A DNA stretch of 64,000 nt from Oceanobacillus sp. J11TS1 (GCF_018333215.1 NZ_BORO01000018.1:1-64000); one strand, 5' to 3'; shown: positions 8,496 to 20,541, numbered from the stretch's first letter. The notes: generated by a model not told the origin, from the letters alone. Numbers and translations are program-made.

Positions 8496-9854
8496 ATGAC
8501 TGCGTTAATCGATATTTTAAGTGAACCGGCAATTCTTGTAGCATTTATTGCTTTAATTGGTTTGATTGCACAGAAGAAAAAGATTGCGGATACGGTAAAG
8601 GGAACCACGAAAACTTTTGTCGGTTTCCTAGTTATTGCAGCGGGTGCGGGGATTCTGTCTGGCTCCCTAGCCCCATTTGGAGCAATGTTTGAAGAAGCAT
8701 TTAATGTGTCCGGGGTTGTACCAAATAACGAAGCGATTGTTGCTTTGGCATTAACAGAATACGGAACGACAACAGCACTTATCATGTTCTTTGGGATGAT
8801 TGTCAATATCTTAATTGCACGTTTTACTAGATTTAAATATATTTTCCTAACAGGACACCATACACTTTACTTAGCGTGTATGCTGGCTGTAATTATGGCA
8901 GTTGCTGGTTTCAATACAGTTGGATTAATTGCAACTGGATCAGTTGCATTAGGGATTGTGATGACATTGTCCCCAGCAATTCTGCAGCCTTTTATGCGTC
9001 AATTAACAGGGAATGATAATGTTGCATTAGGTCACTTTAGTGCGGTTGGTTATGCTGCGAGTGGTTTAGTTGGAAAGTTATTCAAAGGAAGCAAAGAAAC
9101 TTCTACGGAGAATATCAAGTTTCCGAATGGTTTAGGTTTCTTACGTGATAGTACAGTAAGTATCGCTTTAACCATGATAGTGATGTATTTAATTGTAGCT
9201 TTCTTTGCTGGACCGACATTTATTGAAGCGGAGTTAAGCGACGGTACAAACTTCTTCGTATTCTCCTTAATTCAGGCAGGTACGTTTGCTGCTGGGGTAT
9301 TCGTAATTCTTTCAGGTGTACGACTTGTTTTAGCTGAAATTGTGCCAGCATTTAAAGGTATCTCTACAAAACTTGTTCCAAACGCAAAACCAGCGTTGGA
9401 TGTGCCGATTATTTTCACATATGCACCCAATGCAGTATTAATTGGATTCTTTGCTAGTTTTCTAGGCGGGATTGCAAGTATGGTTGTGATGATTTTCCTA
9501 GGAGGTGTGATTATTCTTCCTGGTGTTGTCCCTCACTTCTTTACAGGAGCTGCAGCTGGTGTATTCGGAAATGCTACTGGAGGGTTTAAAGGTTCCGTTG
9601 CAGGAGCATTTGTAAACGGGATTATAATTTCCTTCTTGCCAATATTCCTCATGCCGGTACTTGGAGACCTTGGATTTACGAATACAACATTTTCTGATGC
9701 GGACTTCGGTGTATCTGGTATCTTCTTTGGAAGTCTAGCAAATTATGCAGGTCCAATTGCGATTTCGGTTAGCTTGGCAGTCATCCTGCTTCTTATGATG
9801 ATTCCATGGAAAAAGAAAAATAAAAGCCAAACAGAAAATCAAAAAGCAGGTTGA
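8496..9854 (+). CDS. PTS EIIC component, ascorbate (SgaT/UlaA) family
   Basis: 452-aa membrane permease with about 11 hydrophobic segments and the UlaA-family features: an IAQKKKIADTVKGTTKTFVG N-terminal loop, the TGHHTLY segment near residue 127 and HFFTGAAAGVFGNATGG near residue 350. It binds and translocates the sugar while EIIB phosphorylates it. It has a good ribosome site (AAAGGGAGG). The rest of the E. coli ascorbate pathway (UlaD, E, F, G) is absent; a transketolase follows instead, pointing to a product that enters the pentose phosphate pathway. Confidence 0.9.
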   Translation: MTALIDILSEPAILVAFIALIGLIAQKKKIADTVKGTTKTFVGFLVIAAGAGILSGSLAPFGAMFEEAFNVSGVVPNNEAIVALALTEYGTTTALIMFFGMIVNILIARFTRFKYIFLTGHHTLYLACMLAVIMAVAGFNTVGLIATGSVALGIVMTLSPAILQPFMRQLTGNDNVALGHFSAVGYAASGLVGKLFKGSKETSTENIKFPNGLGFLRDSTVSIALTMIVMYLIVAFFAGPTFIEAELSDGTNFFVFSLIQAGTFAAGVFVILSGVRLVLAEIVPAFKGISTKLVPNAKPALDVPIIFTYAPNAVLIGFFASFLGGIASMVVMIFLGGVIILPGVVPHFFTGAAAGVFGNATGGFKGSVAGAFVNGIIISFLPIFLMPVLGDLGFTNTTFSDADFGVSGIFFGSLANYAGPIAISVSLAVILLLMMIPWKKKNKSQTENQKAG

Positions 9855-9937
9855 AGAAAAGGCTAGATTCAAATGGATATAGCCGATAGAGTATTTGTTT
9901 TATTCCGTAGTCAATATCATATTGGAGGCAGATGTTT

Positions 9938-11938
9938 ATGACGACAAAAGCAAAAGAATTCACTATTTCTGAATTATCCATTAATACGATTAGAACATTA
10001 ACAATTGATAGTGTTGAGGCAGCTAAGCACGGACATGCGGGAATGCCAATGGGAGCAGCAACAATGGCTTATACACTGTGGAAGAAACACCTAAGCATTA
10101 ATCCGAAAAATCCAAATTGGTTTAACCGGGATAGATTCGTGCTCTCAGCAGGTCATGGTTCTAACCTCCTCTATAATTTATTACATTTATCTGGGTTTCC
10201 TATTACGCTAGATGATTTGAAGAAGACTAGGCAGTGGGGAAGTAAAACACCTGGACATCCAGAATACGGAATTACGCCTGGAGTGGAAGCAACTACAGGT
10301 CCTTTAGGTCAAGGAATTCCAGTTAGCGTTGGGATGGCCATGGCCGAAAAACATTTAGCTGAAGTTTATAACAAACCTAACTATCAAATGGTGGATCATT
10401 ATACGTATACAATTTGTGGAGATGGCGATTTAATGGAAGGTGTTTCCTATGAAGCAATCTCTCTTGCTGGGCATCTACAATTAGATAAACTTATTATTCT
10501 TTATGATTCCAATGATATTAGCTTAGATGGCGATTTAGATATTTCTTTTTCCGAGGATATCCAAAAACGATTCGAATCTGTGCATTGGCAGTACCTTAGG
10601 GTTGAGGATGGAAATAACGTGGATGAAATATCAAAAGCGATTGAAGAGGCAAAACAAGACACACAAAGACCAACTATCATTGAAATAAAAACGACTATCG
10701 GCTATGGGTCCCCCAACTTACAAGGAACGCATCATGCCCATAGCGACCCGCTTGGAGAAGAAGAAATTAAACGTACAAAAAAAGCGTACGGATGGGAATA
10801 TGAACCTTTTTATGTACCGGCCGAAGTATATAAGGACTTTGCAACTATTCAAGTGGAAGGAGAGTCTGCTGAAAAGAACTGGAATAAGCTATTTAAAAGT
10901 TATCAAGCAGACTACCCAGAACTTGCAGAACAACTAAAGCGTATTAAAGAAGGAGAATTAGCTGAAGGCTGGGATACAGACCTTCCAACATATTCTGCAG
11001 GAGACACTCTTGCAACTCGTGTAGCTTCAGGTGAAACGTTGAATAAATTAGCGCAAAGGCTTCCCGAACTCATTGGCGGGTCTGCTGACTTAGATTCCTC
11101 TACCAAGACACGCTTGAAAGACGAAATAGATTTCAAAGCTAGGCAGTACCAAGGAAGAAACGTACGTTTTGGAGTTCGTGAATTTGCAATGGGTGCAATT
11201 GCTAATGGGTTAGCGCTTCATCATTTGCGTCCGTTTGTAAGTACATTTTTTGTTTTTTCCGATTATCTGCGTCCAGCAATTCGTTTAGCATCTTTAATGG
11301 GGCTTCCGGTAACATATGTGTTTACTCATGATTCTGTGGCAGTTGGCCAAGATGGTCCTACGCATCAGCCAATTGAGCAGTTAGCATCTTTCCGAGCAAT
11401 GCCGAGATTATCTGTCATTCGACCTGCAGATGCAAATGAAACGAAAGAAGCATGGAAACTTGCTATAGAAAGCGCATCTCAACCGACCATGCTCGTGCTT
11501 GGTAGACAAGGCTTGCCTACGCTTCCAAATTCAGCGGTGCTTGCTAAGGAAGGGGTAAGAAAAGGAGCGTACATTATTTCTAAAGCAGCTCAAGAAGCAG
11601 AAGGTATTTTAATTGCTGCTGGATCGGAAGTCAATTTAGCAGTAGAAGCTCAAAAAGAACTAGAAAAACAAGGTATCTTTGTGAATGTTATCAGTATGCC
11701 ATCCTGGGACCGTTTTGAAAAACAATCAGAAGCTTATAAAGAAAGTGTGCTGCCGAAGAATATTAAAAAACGTGTTTCTGTGGAAATGGGTTCTAAGGTT
11801 GGGTGGAGAGAATATGTTGGAGACAGCGGCATTGTAATGAGCATTGATACATTCGGTACATCTGCTCCTGGTGATGAAGTGATTGAAAGATATGGTTACA
11901 CCATAGAAAATATAGTTAATACCTATAAGAAATTATAA
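9938..11938 (+). CDS. tkt: Transketolase (operon-specific copy)
   Basis: 666-aa thiamine-diphosphate enzyme moving two-carbon units between sugar phosphates. Landmarks are the N-terminal GHAGMPMGAA segment, SAGHGSNLLYNLLHLSGF, the ThDP motif starting GDGDLMEG near residue 155, and the pyrimidine-domain HDSVAVGQDGPTHQPIEQ near residue 465. It is full length. I place the start at 9938 (MTTKAKEF) rather than the ATG two codons upstream, because GGAGG at 9924-9928 is then 9 nt away instead of 3. It is 83 nt behind the EIIC gene with no terminator between. A dedicated transketolase suggests the imported sugar becomes a pentose or ketose phosphate; it may be a paralogue of a housekeeping tkt elsewhere. 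Confidence 0.93.
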   Translation: MTTKAKEFTISELSINTIRTLTIDSVEAAKHGHAGMPMGAATMAYTLWKKHLSINPKNPNWFNRDRFVLSAGHGSNLLYNLLHLSGFPITLDDLKKTRQWGSKTPGHPEYGITPGVEATTGPLGQGIPVSVGMAMAEKHLAEVYNKPNYQMVDHYTYTICGDGDLMEGVSYEAISLAGHLQLDKLIILYDSNDISLDGDLDISFSEDIQKRFESVHWQYLRVEDGNNVDEISKAIEEAKQDTQRPTIIEIKTTIGYGSPNLQGTHHAHSDPLGEEEIKRTKKAYGWEYEPFYVPAEVYKDFATIQVEGESAEKNWNKLFKSYQADYPELAEQLKRIKEGELAEGWDTDLPTYSAGDTLATRVASGETLNKLAQRLPELIGGSADLDSSTKTRLKDEIDFKARQYQGRNVRFGVREFAMGAIANGLALHHLRPFVSTFFVFSDYLRPAIRLASLMGLPVTYVFTHDSVAVGQDGPTHQPIEQLASFRAMPRLSVIRPADANETKEAWKLAIESASQPTMLVLGRQGLPTLPNSAVLAKEGVRKGAYIISKAAQEAEGILIAAGSEVNLAVEAQKELEKQGIFVNVISMPSWDRFEKQSEAYKESVLPKNIKKRVSVEMGSKVGWREYVGDSGIVMSIDTFGTSAPGDEVIERYGYTIENIVNTYKKL

Positions 11939-11940
11939 AG

Positions 11941-11986
11941 AATAAGGCAGTCTGTTTAAAAGGGCTGCCTTATTGGTTTGTTTTTA
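11941..11986 (+). terminator. Terminator of the Ula-type PTS/transketolase operon
   Basis: Stem aataaggcag (11941-11950) with ctgccttatt (11965-11974), followed by ggtttgttttt. Confidence 0.75.
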
Positions 11987-12054
11987 CATATCAAGAGAAT
12001 AGTAGACGTACCATTTAGTTGATTGATTTGTCAAAAAATTTATTCAAAGAAAGA

Positions 12055-12083
12055 TTGCAATTGAAACCGCAATCATATATAAT
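12055..12083 (+). promoter_or_regulatory. Sigma-A promoter of licT
   Basis: TTGCAA (12055-12060), 17 nt, TATAAT (12078-12083). Transcription would start about 5 nt before the RAT element, leaving it at the very 5' end of the RNA. Confidence 0.75.
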
Positions 12084-12095
12084 AAAATTGAATTA

Positions 12096-12183
12096 AGGAT
12101 TGTTACTGTTCGGCAGGCAAAACCTGAATTAATTAAACTTGTAGAGGGGATTACTCTGCAATTTTAACTAATTCAGGTTTTTA
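12096..12183 (+). promoter_or_regulatory. RAT antiterminator overlapping an intrinsic terminator (licT leader)
   Basis: RAT RNA 12096-12125 folds as AGG/CCU, UUG/CAA and CUG/CAG helices separated by the usual asymmetric internal loops (A versus AA; UUA versus G), matching the LicT-type RAT consensus. Its 3' side (AACCTGAATT) is the left arm of a terminator that closes with AATTCAGGTTTTT near 12171-12183. Bound, dephosphorylated LicT would hold the RAT and let transcription enter its own gene, so licT appears autoregulated. Confidence 0.88.
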
Positions 12184-12228
12184 ATTTCCGATACTCTCCG
12201 TAAGTATTATATTTAGGTGGGAAGCTAA

Positions 12229-13089
12229 ATGGTAATTAAACAGGTTTTAAATAATAATGTTCTATTAACTACGAATAAAAAAAATCAGGAAGTAGTCGTT
12301 ATGGGTAAGGGGCTTGCTTTTAAGAAAAAGCCTGGAGATACTGTCGATTCTACTAAAATAGAAAAAACGTTTATACTTGAAGATACAGGAATTGCTAATA
12401 AACTAGCTGAATTAATGAAAGATGTTTCTGGAGTTTATTTAGATTTATCCTATAAAATTCTTGAATTAGCTAAATCGCATTTAACGTATAAATTGGATGA
12501 TTATTTATATGTCGCATTAACCGATCATTTGAGCTTTGCCATTTCCAGGCATGAAAATGGAATTGATCTAAAAAACCCTTTGCTTTGGGAGATTCGCAGG
12601 TACTATAAACAAGAATTTCAAATTGCCTTAAAAGCACTGGACATTATTGAAAAAGAAACAGGTGCCAGATTGGCGGAGGATGAAGCGGCATCTATTGCAT
12701 TGCATTTAGTTAATAGTCAGCTTTCTGGTGAAAATATGGCGTCGGCCGTACAAGTGACAAGAATGGTTAATGCGATCCTGAATATAATAAAATACCATTT
12801 CAAAATAGAAATAGATGAAAATTCGATTAGCTATGAACGTTTTTTGACACATCTTCGTTTCTTTGCGATACGTTTTATTCGAAGAGAAGCGTCAGATGAT
12901 ACGTATGATGATTTTCTATATGAACAAGTGAAAAAGAAATACACGAAGGCATTCGAATGTACAGAAAGAATAGCAACCTTTATTACTACAGATTATAATT
13001 GGGAAATTTCTAATGATGAGAAGGTCTATTTAACATTGCATATACACAGGATTACCAACCGACTTGAATTGAATAATCAATTATCATGA
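12229..13089 (+). CDS. licT: BglG/LicT-family transcriptional antiterminator
   Basis: 286-aa RNA-binding regulator. Residues 1-55 form the CAT RNA-binding domain (IKQVLNNNVLL, KGLAFKKKPGD). PRD1 has H100 (TDHLSFAISRH) and H159 (ALHLVNSQ). PRD2 has H208 (LTHLRFF) and H271 (LTLHIHR). These match the four phosphorylatable histidines of B. subtilis LicT in position. EII and HPr phosphorylation of these sites signals sugar and glucose availability. The gene heads the beta-glucoside cluster and is preceded by its own RAT/terminator. Two further RAT-like cassettes of altered sequence precede the next two genes. Confidence 0.92.
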   Translation: MVIKQVLNNNVLLTTNKKNQEVVVMGKGLAFKKKPGDTVDSTKIEKTFILEDTGIANKLAELMKDVSGVYLDLSYKILELAKSHLTYKLDDYLYVALTDHLSFAISRHENGIDLKNPLLWEIRRYYKQEFQIALKALDIIEKETGARLAEDEAASIALHLVNSQLSGENMASAVQVTRMVNAILNIIKYHFKIEIDENSISYERFLTHLRFFAIRFIRREASDDTYDDFLYEQVKKKYTKAFECTERIATFITTDYNWEISNDEKVYLTLHIHRITNRLELNNQLS

Positions 13090-13138
13090 TGTGACTGGGG
13101 TTTCTTGGTGGTCAAGCTATGGATTGATTGGACTTATT

Positions 13139-13152
13139 AGAAAACGCTGTCA
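13139..13152 (+). promoter_or_regulatory. cre site upstream of the GH3 gene
   Basis: AGAAAACGCTGTCA matches the cre consensus TGWAANCGNTNWCA at 13 of 14 positions (first base differs). It lies 44 nt before the second RAT element, where the promoter of the GH3 gene must be, so CcpA repression is likely. I could not fix that promoter's -35/-10. Confidence 0.55.
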
Positions 13153-13195
13153 TCTAATTAGAGAATTAATACCAGATAGATTAATAATGCTAAAA

Positions 13196-13277
13196 AGGAA
13201 TGTTACCTATTTTGGGCATAACCTGAATTAATTTGAAATGCATATGAAGTGCATTTCAAATTAATTCAGGTTTTTTA
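13196..13277 (+). promoter_or_regulatory. Variant RAT element plus 21-bp terminator before the GH3 gene
   Basis: RAT RNA 13196-13224 has helices AGG/CCU, AUG/CAU and CC/GG with a UAUUUU loop and the same internal loops as the licT RAT. The terminator stem 13222-13242 / 13250-13270 is perfect over 21 bp, followed by six Ts, and shares CCU with the RAT. Readthrough into the glucosidase gene therefore depends on a bound antiterminator. Confidence 0.85.
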
Positions 13278-13310
13278 TTTCTAATAAACGAATAGGAAGG
13301 TGGGAAAGCG

Positions 13311-13334
13311 ATGAATGAAAAACAATACGTATAA
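13311..13334 (+). CDS. Seven-codon leader reading frame (MNEKQYV)
   Basis: An ATG 8 nt behind a strong AGGAAGGTGGG ribosome site opens a 7-codon frame ending in TAA. The same frame stays open past this stop to a TAG at 13374 (GIVEEELKNKKGE), just before the GH3 start. It may be a leader peptide or the remnant of a small gene. No function is claimed. Confidence 0.3.
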   Translation: MNEKQYV

Positions 13335-13379
13335 GGAATTGTAGAAGAAGAGCTAAAAAATAAAAAGGGGGAATAGAAG

Positions 13380-15860
13380 ATGTTAAAAAAGACGCTATCG
13401 TTATTATCCATTCCATTACTGTTAAGTGCATGTGTAAGCACTACAAAAAGTGATTCGTCGGCTGAACCAAGTCAAACGAATCAGGATTCGGAGCACCATG
13501 AGATTTCCGAAATTGACTATCAGGAGTTTTCAGATGGTGTAACGACGTTTGGTGTAGTAGAAAATCCTAAGGATGGTCCGAAAATTAGTTTTTCATTATC
13601 TAGTGATATTCCTATTTTAACGAAAGAAGTTGATGGAGAGACATTGTACTTCAAAGACTTAAACAACAATGGTGATTTAGATATCTTTGAAGACTGGCGT
13701 GAAGATGCTGACACACGTGCAAAAGAATTATCTGAAGCATTATCGATTGATCAAATTGCTGGACTCATGCTATTTAGTAGCCATGAATTTGATCAATCCC
13801 CTGGTTTAACGGACGACCAAAGAGCATATTTAGAAAATGATGATCTTCGTAATATATTGCATGCTGGACCTAATGACGTTGAGGCGAGTGTGAAATGGGC
13901 TAACCAAATGCAGGCTTTTGTAGAAGATCTGGGTTCGGAGGATGAACCAATCGTACCGGTAAACTTTAGTTCTGACCCACGAAGTACTGCAGGCAGTGAT
14001 GCAGCTTACAATGCGGAAGGTAATGATATTTCCCGCTGGCCGTCAAATTTAGGATTAGCAGCAACTTTTAATCCTGATGTGATGCGTCAATTCGCATCGA
14101 TGTCATCGGAAGAATATCGCGGTTTAGGGATTACGATGGCATTAGGGTCACAAATTGATTTAGCAACTGAACCCCGCTGGTTACGAGTAGATGGGACGTT
14201 TGGTGAAGGAAGTAAGTTAGCAACTGAATTTGCTGAAGCATATACAAATTATTCCCAATCTACTTTTGACGAAGATGGAAATGATTTAGGCTGGGGTGAG
14301 GATTCTATATCTATTATGTTGAAACACTTTCCAGGAGATGGTGCAGGAGAAGGTGGCCGTGAATCACATTTGTTCCAAGGTAAATATGCTGTATTCCCAG
14401 GTGATAATTATGAAGAACATGTCCATGTTTTCACTGACGGCGGTTTAAACCTAACAGGAGAAACTAGCGAAGTAGCATCCATGATGACCTCCTATTCGAT
14501 TCAAGTAGACGGTGAAGGCAATCCTTTACACGGAGATGAATATTTAGCGTCAGCTTACAACTCTGAAGTAGTTGATATTTTACGTCAAGATAATGGTTAC
14601 GATGGCGTCCTAGTAACTGACTGGGGTGTTACCAGTGACAATCCTGATGAAGTGGGGTATGACACTTCTTATATGGGACCTTCTTATGGAATGGAAGATA
14701 AAACGGTAGAAGAACGTCATTTTCAAGCGATTAAATCAGGTATTGATATGTTTGGCGGTAATAATGACAAAGCACCTGTATTAGCTGCGTACGAGATGTG
14801 GGATGCTGCATATAAAAATGGGGAGCTAGAAATTTCAGCTGATGAAAGATTCCGTACAAGTGCAAAACGAATTGTACGTAACTTCTTTCAAGTAGGTATA
14901 TTTGAAGATCCGTACTTAAATCTGGAGCAATCAAAAGAACAGGTAGCAAGTGAAGATAAAGTCGAAGCAGGTTACCAAGCTCAGCTTGATTCTGTTGTTA
15001 TGCTGAAGAATAAAGCAAATACGATTAAACCTTCTGCTGACTTAAGCGAATATAAAGATAAAGTGGTGTATATCCCTTCAACAAAGAGAACACCTTTTGA
15101 TAGTGTGTTTGGGCCAGGTGAACCCTTTAATGGTCCAACGATGAGTGTTGAAGCAGCTGAAGAATATTTTAAAGAAGTAATCACGGATGAAGAAGTACTA
15201 GATGAAGAAGGTAATGTTATTGGCTTTGAGCAACCCGAAAATTTAGATAATGTTGACCTCGTAATCGTTGGGATGACGAGTCCAGATAACGGCGGTAACT
15301 TTACTTTTGCAGGTATAGAACAAGATAGTGAAACTTACTATCCGTTGTCTCTACAATACAGACCTTATACAGCAGACGGTGAGAATGTTCGTCAAGAATC
15401 TATTGCCGGGGATCAATTAGATGATGATACGAAACAAAATAGAAGTTACTATGGAAATACTTCAAAAATATCTAATGCGTACGATTTAGATGCCTTATTA
15501 AATACGGTAGAATTGGTAGAGAAATCAGATAAAGATATTCCGATAGTGGTTGCTATGAAGGCTAAAAATCCAGTCGTCATGTCTGAATTTGAAGATAAAG
15601 TGGATGCAATAGTTGTAGGATTTCAAGTATCCGATAATGCCTTATTCGATATTATCTTAGGGAAACAAGAACCAAAAGGTTTGTTGCCAATGCAATTCCC
15701 TAAAAATATGGACACGGTTGAAGCGCAGTTTGAAGACGTTTCCCGAGATATGGAGCCATATGTGGACAGTGAAGAGAATCGTTATGATTATGGTTACGGT
15801 TTAGATTATGACGGCGTTATTGACGATGAAAGAACAGCGCACTTTGTAGAGAAGGATTAA
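13380..15860 (+). CDS. Glycoside hydrolase family 3 lipoprotein (beta-glucosidase, BglX-like)
   Basis: 826-aa surface-anchored glucosidase. Signal peptide and lipobox LSAC put the lipidated Cys at residue 18. The GH3 (alpha/beta)8 domain follows, with KDLNNNGDLDIFEDW, LKHFPGDGAGEGGRESH and the likely nucleophile D414 in GVLVTDWGV, then the C-terminal alpha/beta sandwich. It would trim beta-glucosides outside the cell, probably from oligomers, for the downstream PTS. Its leader carries a cre site and a RAT/terminator, so induction is through antitermination. Anchoring to the membrane rather than free secretion keeps the product near the transporter. Exact substrate is unknown. Confidence 0.88.
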   Translation: MLKKTLSLLSIPLLLSACVSTTKSDSSAEPSQTNQDSEHHEISEIDYQEFSDGVTTFGVVENPKDGPKISFSLSSDIPILTKEVDGETLYFKDLNNNGDLDIFEDWREDADTRAKELSEALSIDQIAGLMLFSSHEFDQSPGLTDDQRAYLENDDLRNILHAGPNDVEASVKWANQMQAFVEDLGSEDEPIVPVNFSSDPRSTAGSDAAYNAEGNDISRWPSNLGLAATFNPDVMRQFASMSSEEYRGLGITMALGSQIDLATEPRWLRVDGTFGEGSKLATEFAEAYTNYSQSTFDEDGNDLGWGEDSISIMLKHFPGDGAGEGGRESHLFQGKYAVFPGDNYEEHVHVFTDGGLNLTGETSEVASMMTSYSIQVDGEGNPLHGDEYLASAYNSEVVDILRQDNGYDGVLVTDWGVTSDNPDEVGYDTSYMGPSYGMEDKTVEERHFQAIKSGIDMFGGNNDKAPVLAAYEMWDAAYKNGELEISADERFRTSAKRIVRNFFQVGIFEDPYLNLEQSKEQVASEDKVEAGYQAQLDSVVMLKNKANTIKPSADLSEYKDKVVYIPSTKRTPFDSVFGPGEPFNGPTMSVEAAEEYFKEVITDEEVLDEEGNVIGFEQPENLDNVDLVIVGMTSPDNGGNFTFAGIEQDSETYYPLSLQYRPYTADGENVRQESIAGDQLDDDTKQNRSYYGNTSKISNAYDLDALLNTVELVEKSDKDIPIVVAMKAKNPVVMSEFEDKVDAIVVGFQVSDNALFDIILGKQEPKGLLPMQFPKNMDTVEAQFEDVSRDMEPYVDSEENRYDYGYGLDYDGVIDDERTAHFVEKD

Positions 15861-15908
15861 ATTGTAAAAGTATAGTTTATTAATAATTAACAAAAATAAG
15901 AAAAAAGA

Positions 15909-15937
15909 TTGACTTAGTATAAAAGGCATGGTAGATT
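15909..15937 (+). promoter_or_regulatory. Putative sigma-A promoter before the third RAT cassette
   Basis: TTGACT (15909-15914), 17 nt, TAGATT (15932-15937). The -10 is imperfect, but the position, 45 nt before the RAT, is suitable. It would start a transcript for the phosphatase, PTS and GH1 genes. Confidence 0.4.
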
Positions 15938-15981
15938 ATAGTTGTAAATGAATGAACAACAAAAATTTTATATTCAAACTT

Positions 15982-16067
15982 AGGAATGTTACCTATTTTG
16001 GGCATAACCTGAACTGATTTGAAGGACATATAATTTTATGTGCTGCAAATTGGTTCAGGTTTTTTAT
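15982..16067 (+). promoter_or_regulatory. Variant RAT element plus terminator before the phosphatase/PTS operon
   Basis: RAT 15982-16010 is identical over all 29 nt to the one at 13196. The terminator arms 16008-16029 and 16038-16059 pair with a few mismatches and G-U pairs, followed by ttttttattt. It should control histidine phosphatase, bglP and the GH1 gene together. Confidence 0.83.
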
Positions 16068-16151
16068 TTGAAAATAATGATATAGGAGGAAATTTGACTG
16101 CTTGTGTGAAACGGTGTTGAAAGAAAAATAAATGAAAACTTCGGTAATAAT

Positions 16152-16165
16152 AGAAAGCGTTGTTA
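16152..16165 (+). promoter_or_regulatory. cre-like site in the operon leader
   Basis: AGAAAGCGTTGTTA matches the cre consensus at 12 of 14 positions. Lying downstream of the terminator and 24 nt before the start codon, it could act as a CcpA roadblock. The match is weak. Confidence 0.35.
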
Positions 16166-16188
16166 AATAGATTGAAGGGGGAAATGAT

Positions 16189-17037
16189 ATGAAAAAGCTT
16201 TGGGGTATTTTAACCGTATTATTCATATTAATAATCGCTTCTGCTTGTAATAGCAGTACAGAAGCAGAAGGAAGCATGGATGCAGATAAAGATACAAAAG
16301 CCAATGGGGCAGAGGCTGCAGAAGATGACGCAAATGAAGAACTTACGATTTATATTGTTCGCCACGGGAAAACGATGTTAAATACAACAGATCGTGTGCA
16401 GGGCTGGTCAGATGCTGTATTAACACCGGCTGGCGAAGAAATAGTAACGCAAGCAGCTATCGGCTTAAAGGATATTGAATTCCAAAATGCTTATAGCAGT
16501 GATAGCGGACGAGCTATTCAAACGGCTGAAATTATTATTGAAGAGAATGAAACATCTTCTGATCTCACTTTAAAAACGGATGAACGGTTCCGTGAATTTA
16601 ATTTCGGTACGTATGAAGGAGACCTCAATCATACAATGTGGGAGGATATCGCAGATTCTCAAGGGATTACCTTAGAGGAATTTATGGAGACGCTTACTCC
16701 AGAATTATTTGCGAATAGTGTAGCGGCACTTGATGAAGGAAGAGATGAAGAAGGACTTAATTGGCCAGCAGAGGATTATCAGGAAATCACAGATCGATTA
16801 AAAGCTGGTTTTGATGAGTTGATAGAAAACGAAAAAGGACAAACAGGATCAGGGAATATTTTACTAGTTTCTCATGGATTAAGTATATCGGCCTTACTCG
16901 ATACGTATTTCGATGATTTTGAAATTCCGACAGGCGGGCTACAAAATGCAAGTGTTTCTATTGTGAAGTATCAAAATGGAGAATTTACATTAGAGTCCAT
17001 TGATGATATGAGCTACGTGGAAAAAGGAAAAGAATAG
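16189..17037 (+). CDS. Histidine phosphatase (phosphoglycerate-mutase-like) lipoprotein
   Basis: 282 aa. The signal peptide ends in lipobox ASAC (Cys20), followed by an acidic linker (residues 21-52) and a histidine-phosphatase domain. IVRHGKT carries the phospho-accepting H59, YSSDSGRAIQTAEI and EFNFGTYEG supply the phosphate pocket, and LVSHGLS carries the second catalytic His. It therefore acts outside the membrane, which is unusual for a superfamily known mainly for cytosolic enzymes. It is 37 nt before bglP in a RAT-controlled operon, so it may dephosphorylate an extracellular sugar phosphate or phospho-glycoside. The substrate is inferred only from context. Confidence 0.82.
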   Translation: MKKLWGILTVLFILIIASACNSSTEAEGSMDADKDTKANGAEAAEDDANEELTIYIVRHGKTMLNTTDRVQGWSDAVLTPAGEEIVTQAAIGLKDIEFQNAYSSDSGRAIQTAEIIIEENETSSDLTLKTDERFREFNFGTYEGDLNHTMWEDIADSQGITLEEFMETLTPELFANSVAALDEGRDEEGLNWPAEDYQEITDRLKAGFDELIENEKGQTGSGNILLVSHGLSISALLDTYFDDFEIPTGGLQNASVSIVKYQNGEFTLESIDDMSYVEKGKE

Positions 17038-17053
17038 CACTAGTTCAAAATAA

Positions 17054-18988
<1,935 letters not shown>

Positions 18989-19065
18989 TGGTATATGGGG
19001 ATCGATTCTGCTTTTCTTAAAAAGTGGAATTGGCCCTTATGTCCAAATTAAGCTAGGAGGAATAA

Positions 19066-20499
<1,434 letters not shown>

Positions 20500-20507
20500 T
20501 AATTAAG

Positions 20508-20541
20508 ACAAGGGACGGGGAAACCTGTCCCTTGTTCATTT
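20508..20541 (+). terminator. Terminator of the bglP operon
   Basis: caagggac (20510-20517) pairs with gtcccttg (20527-20534) around a GC-rich loop, followed by ttcatttt. It lies between convergent genes. Confidence 0.65.
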
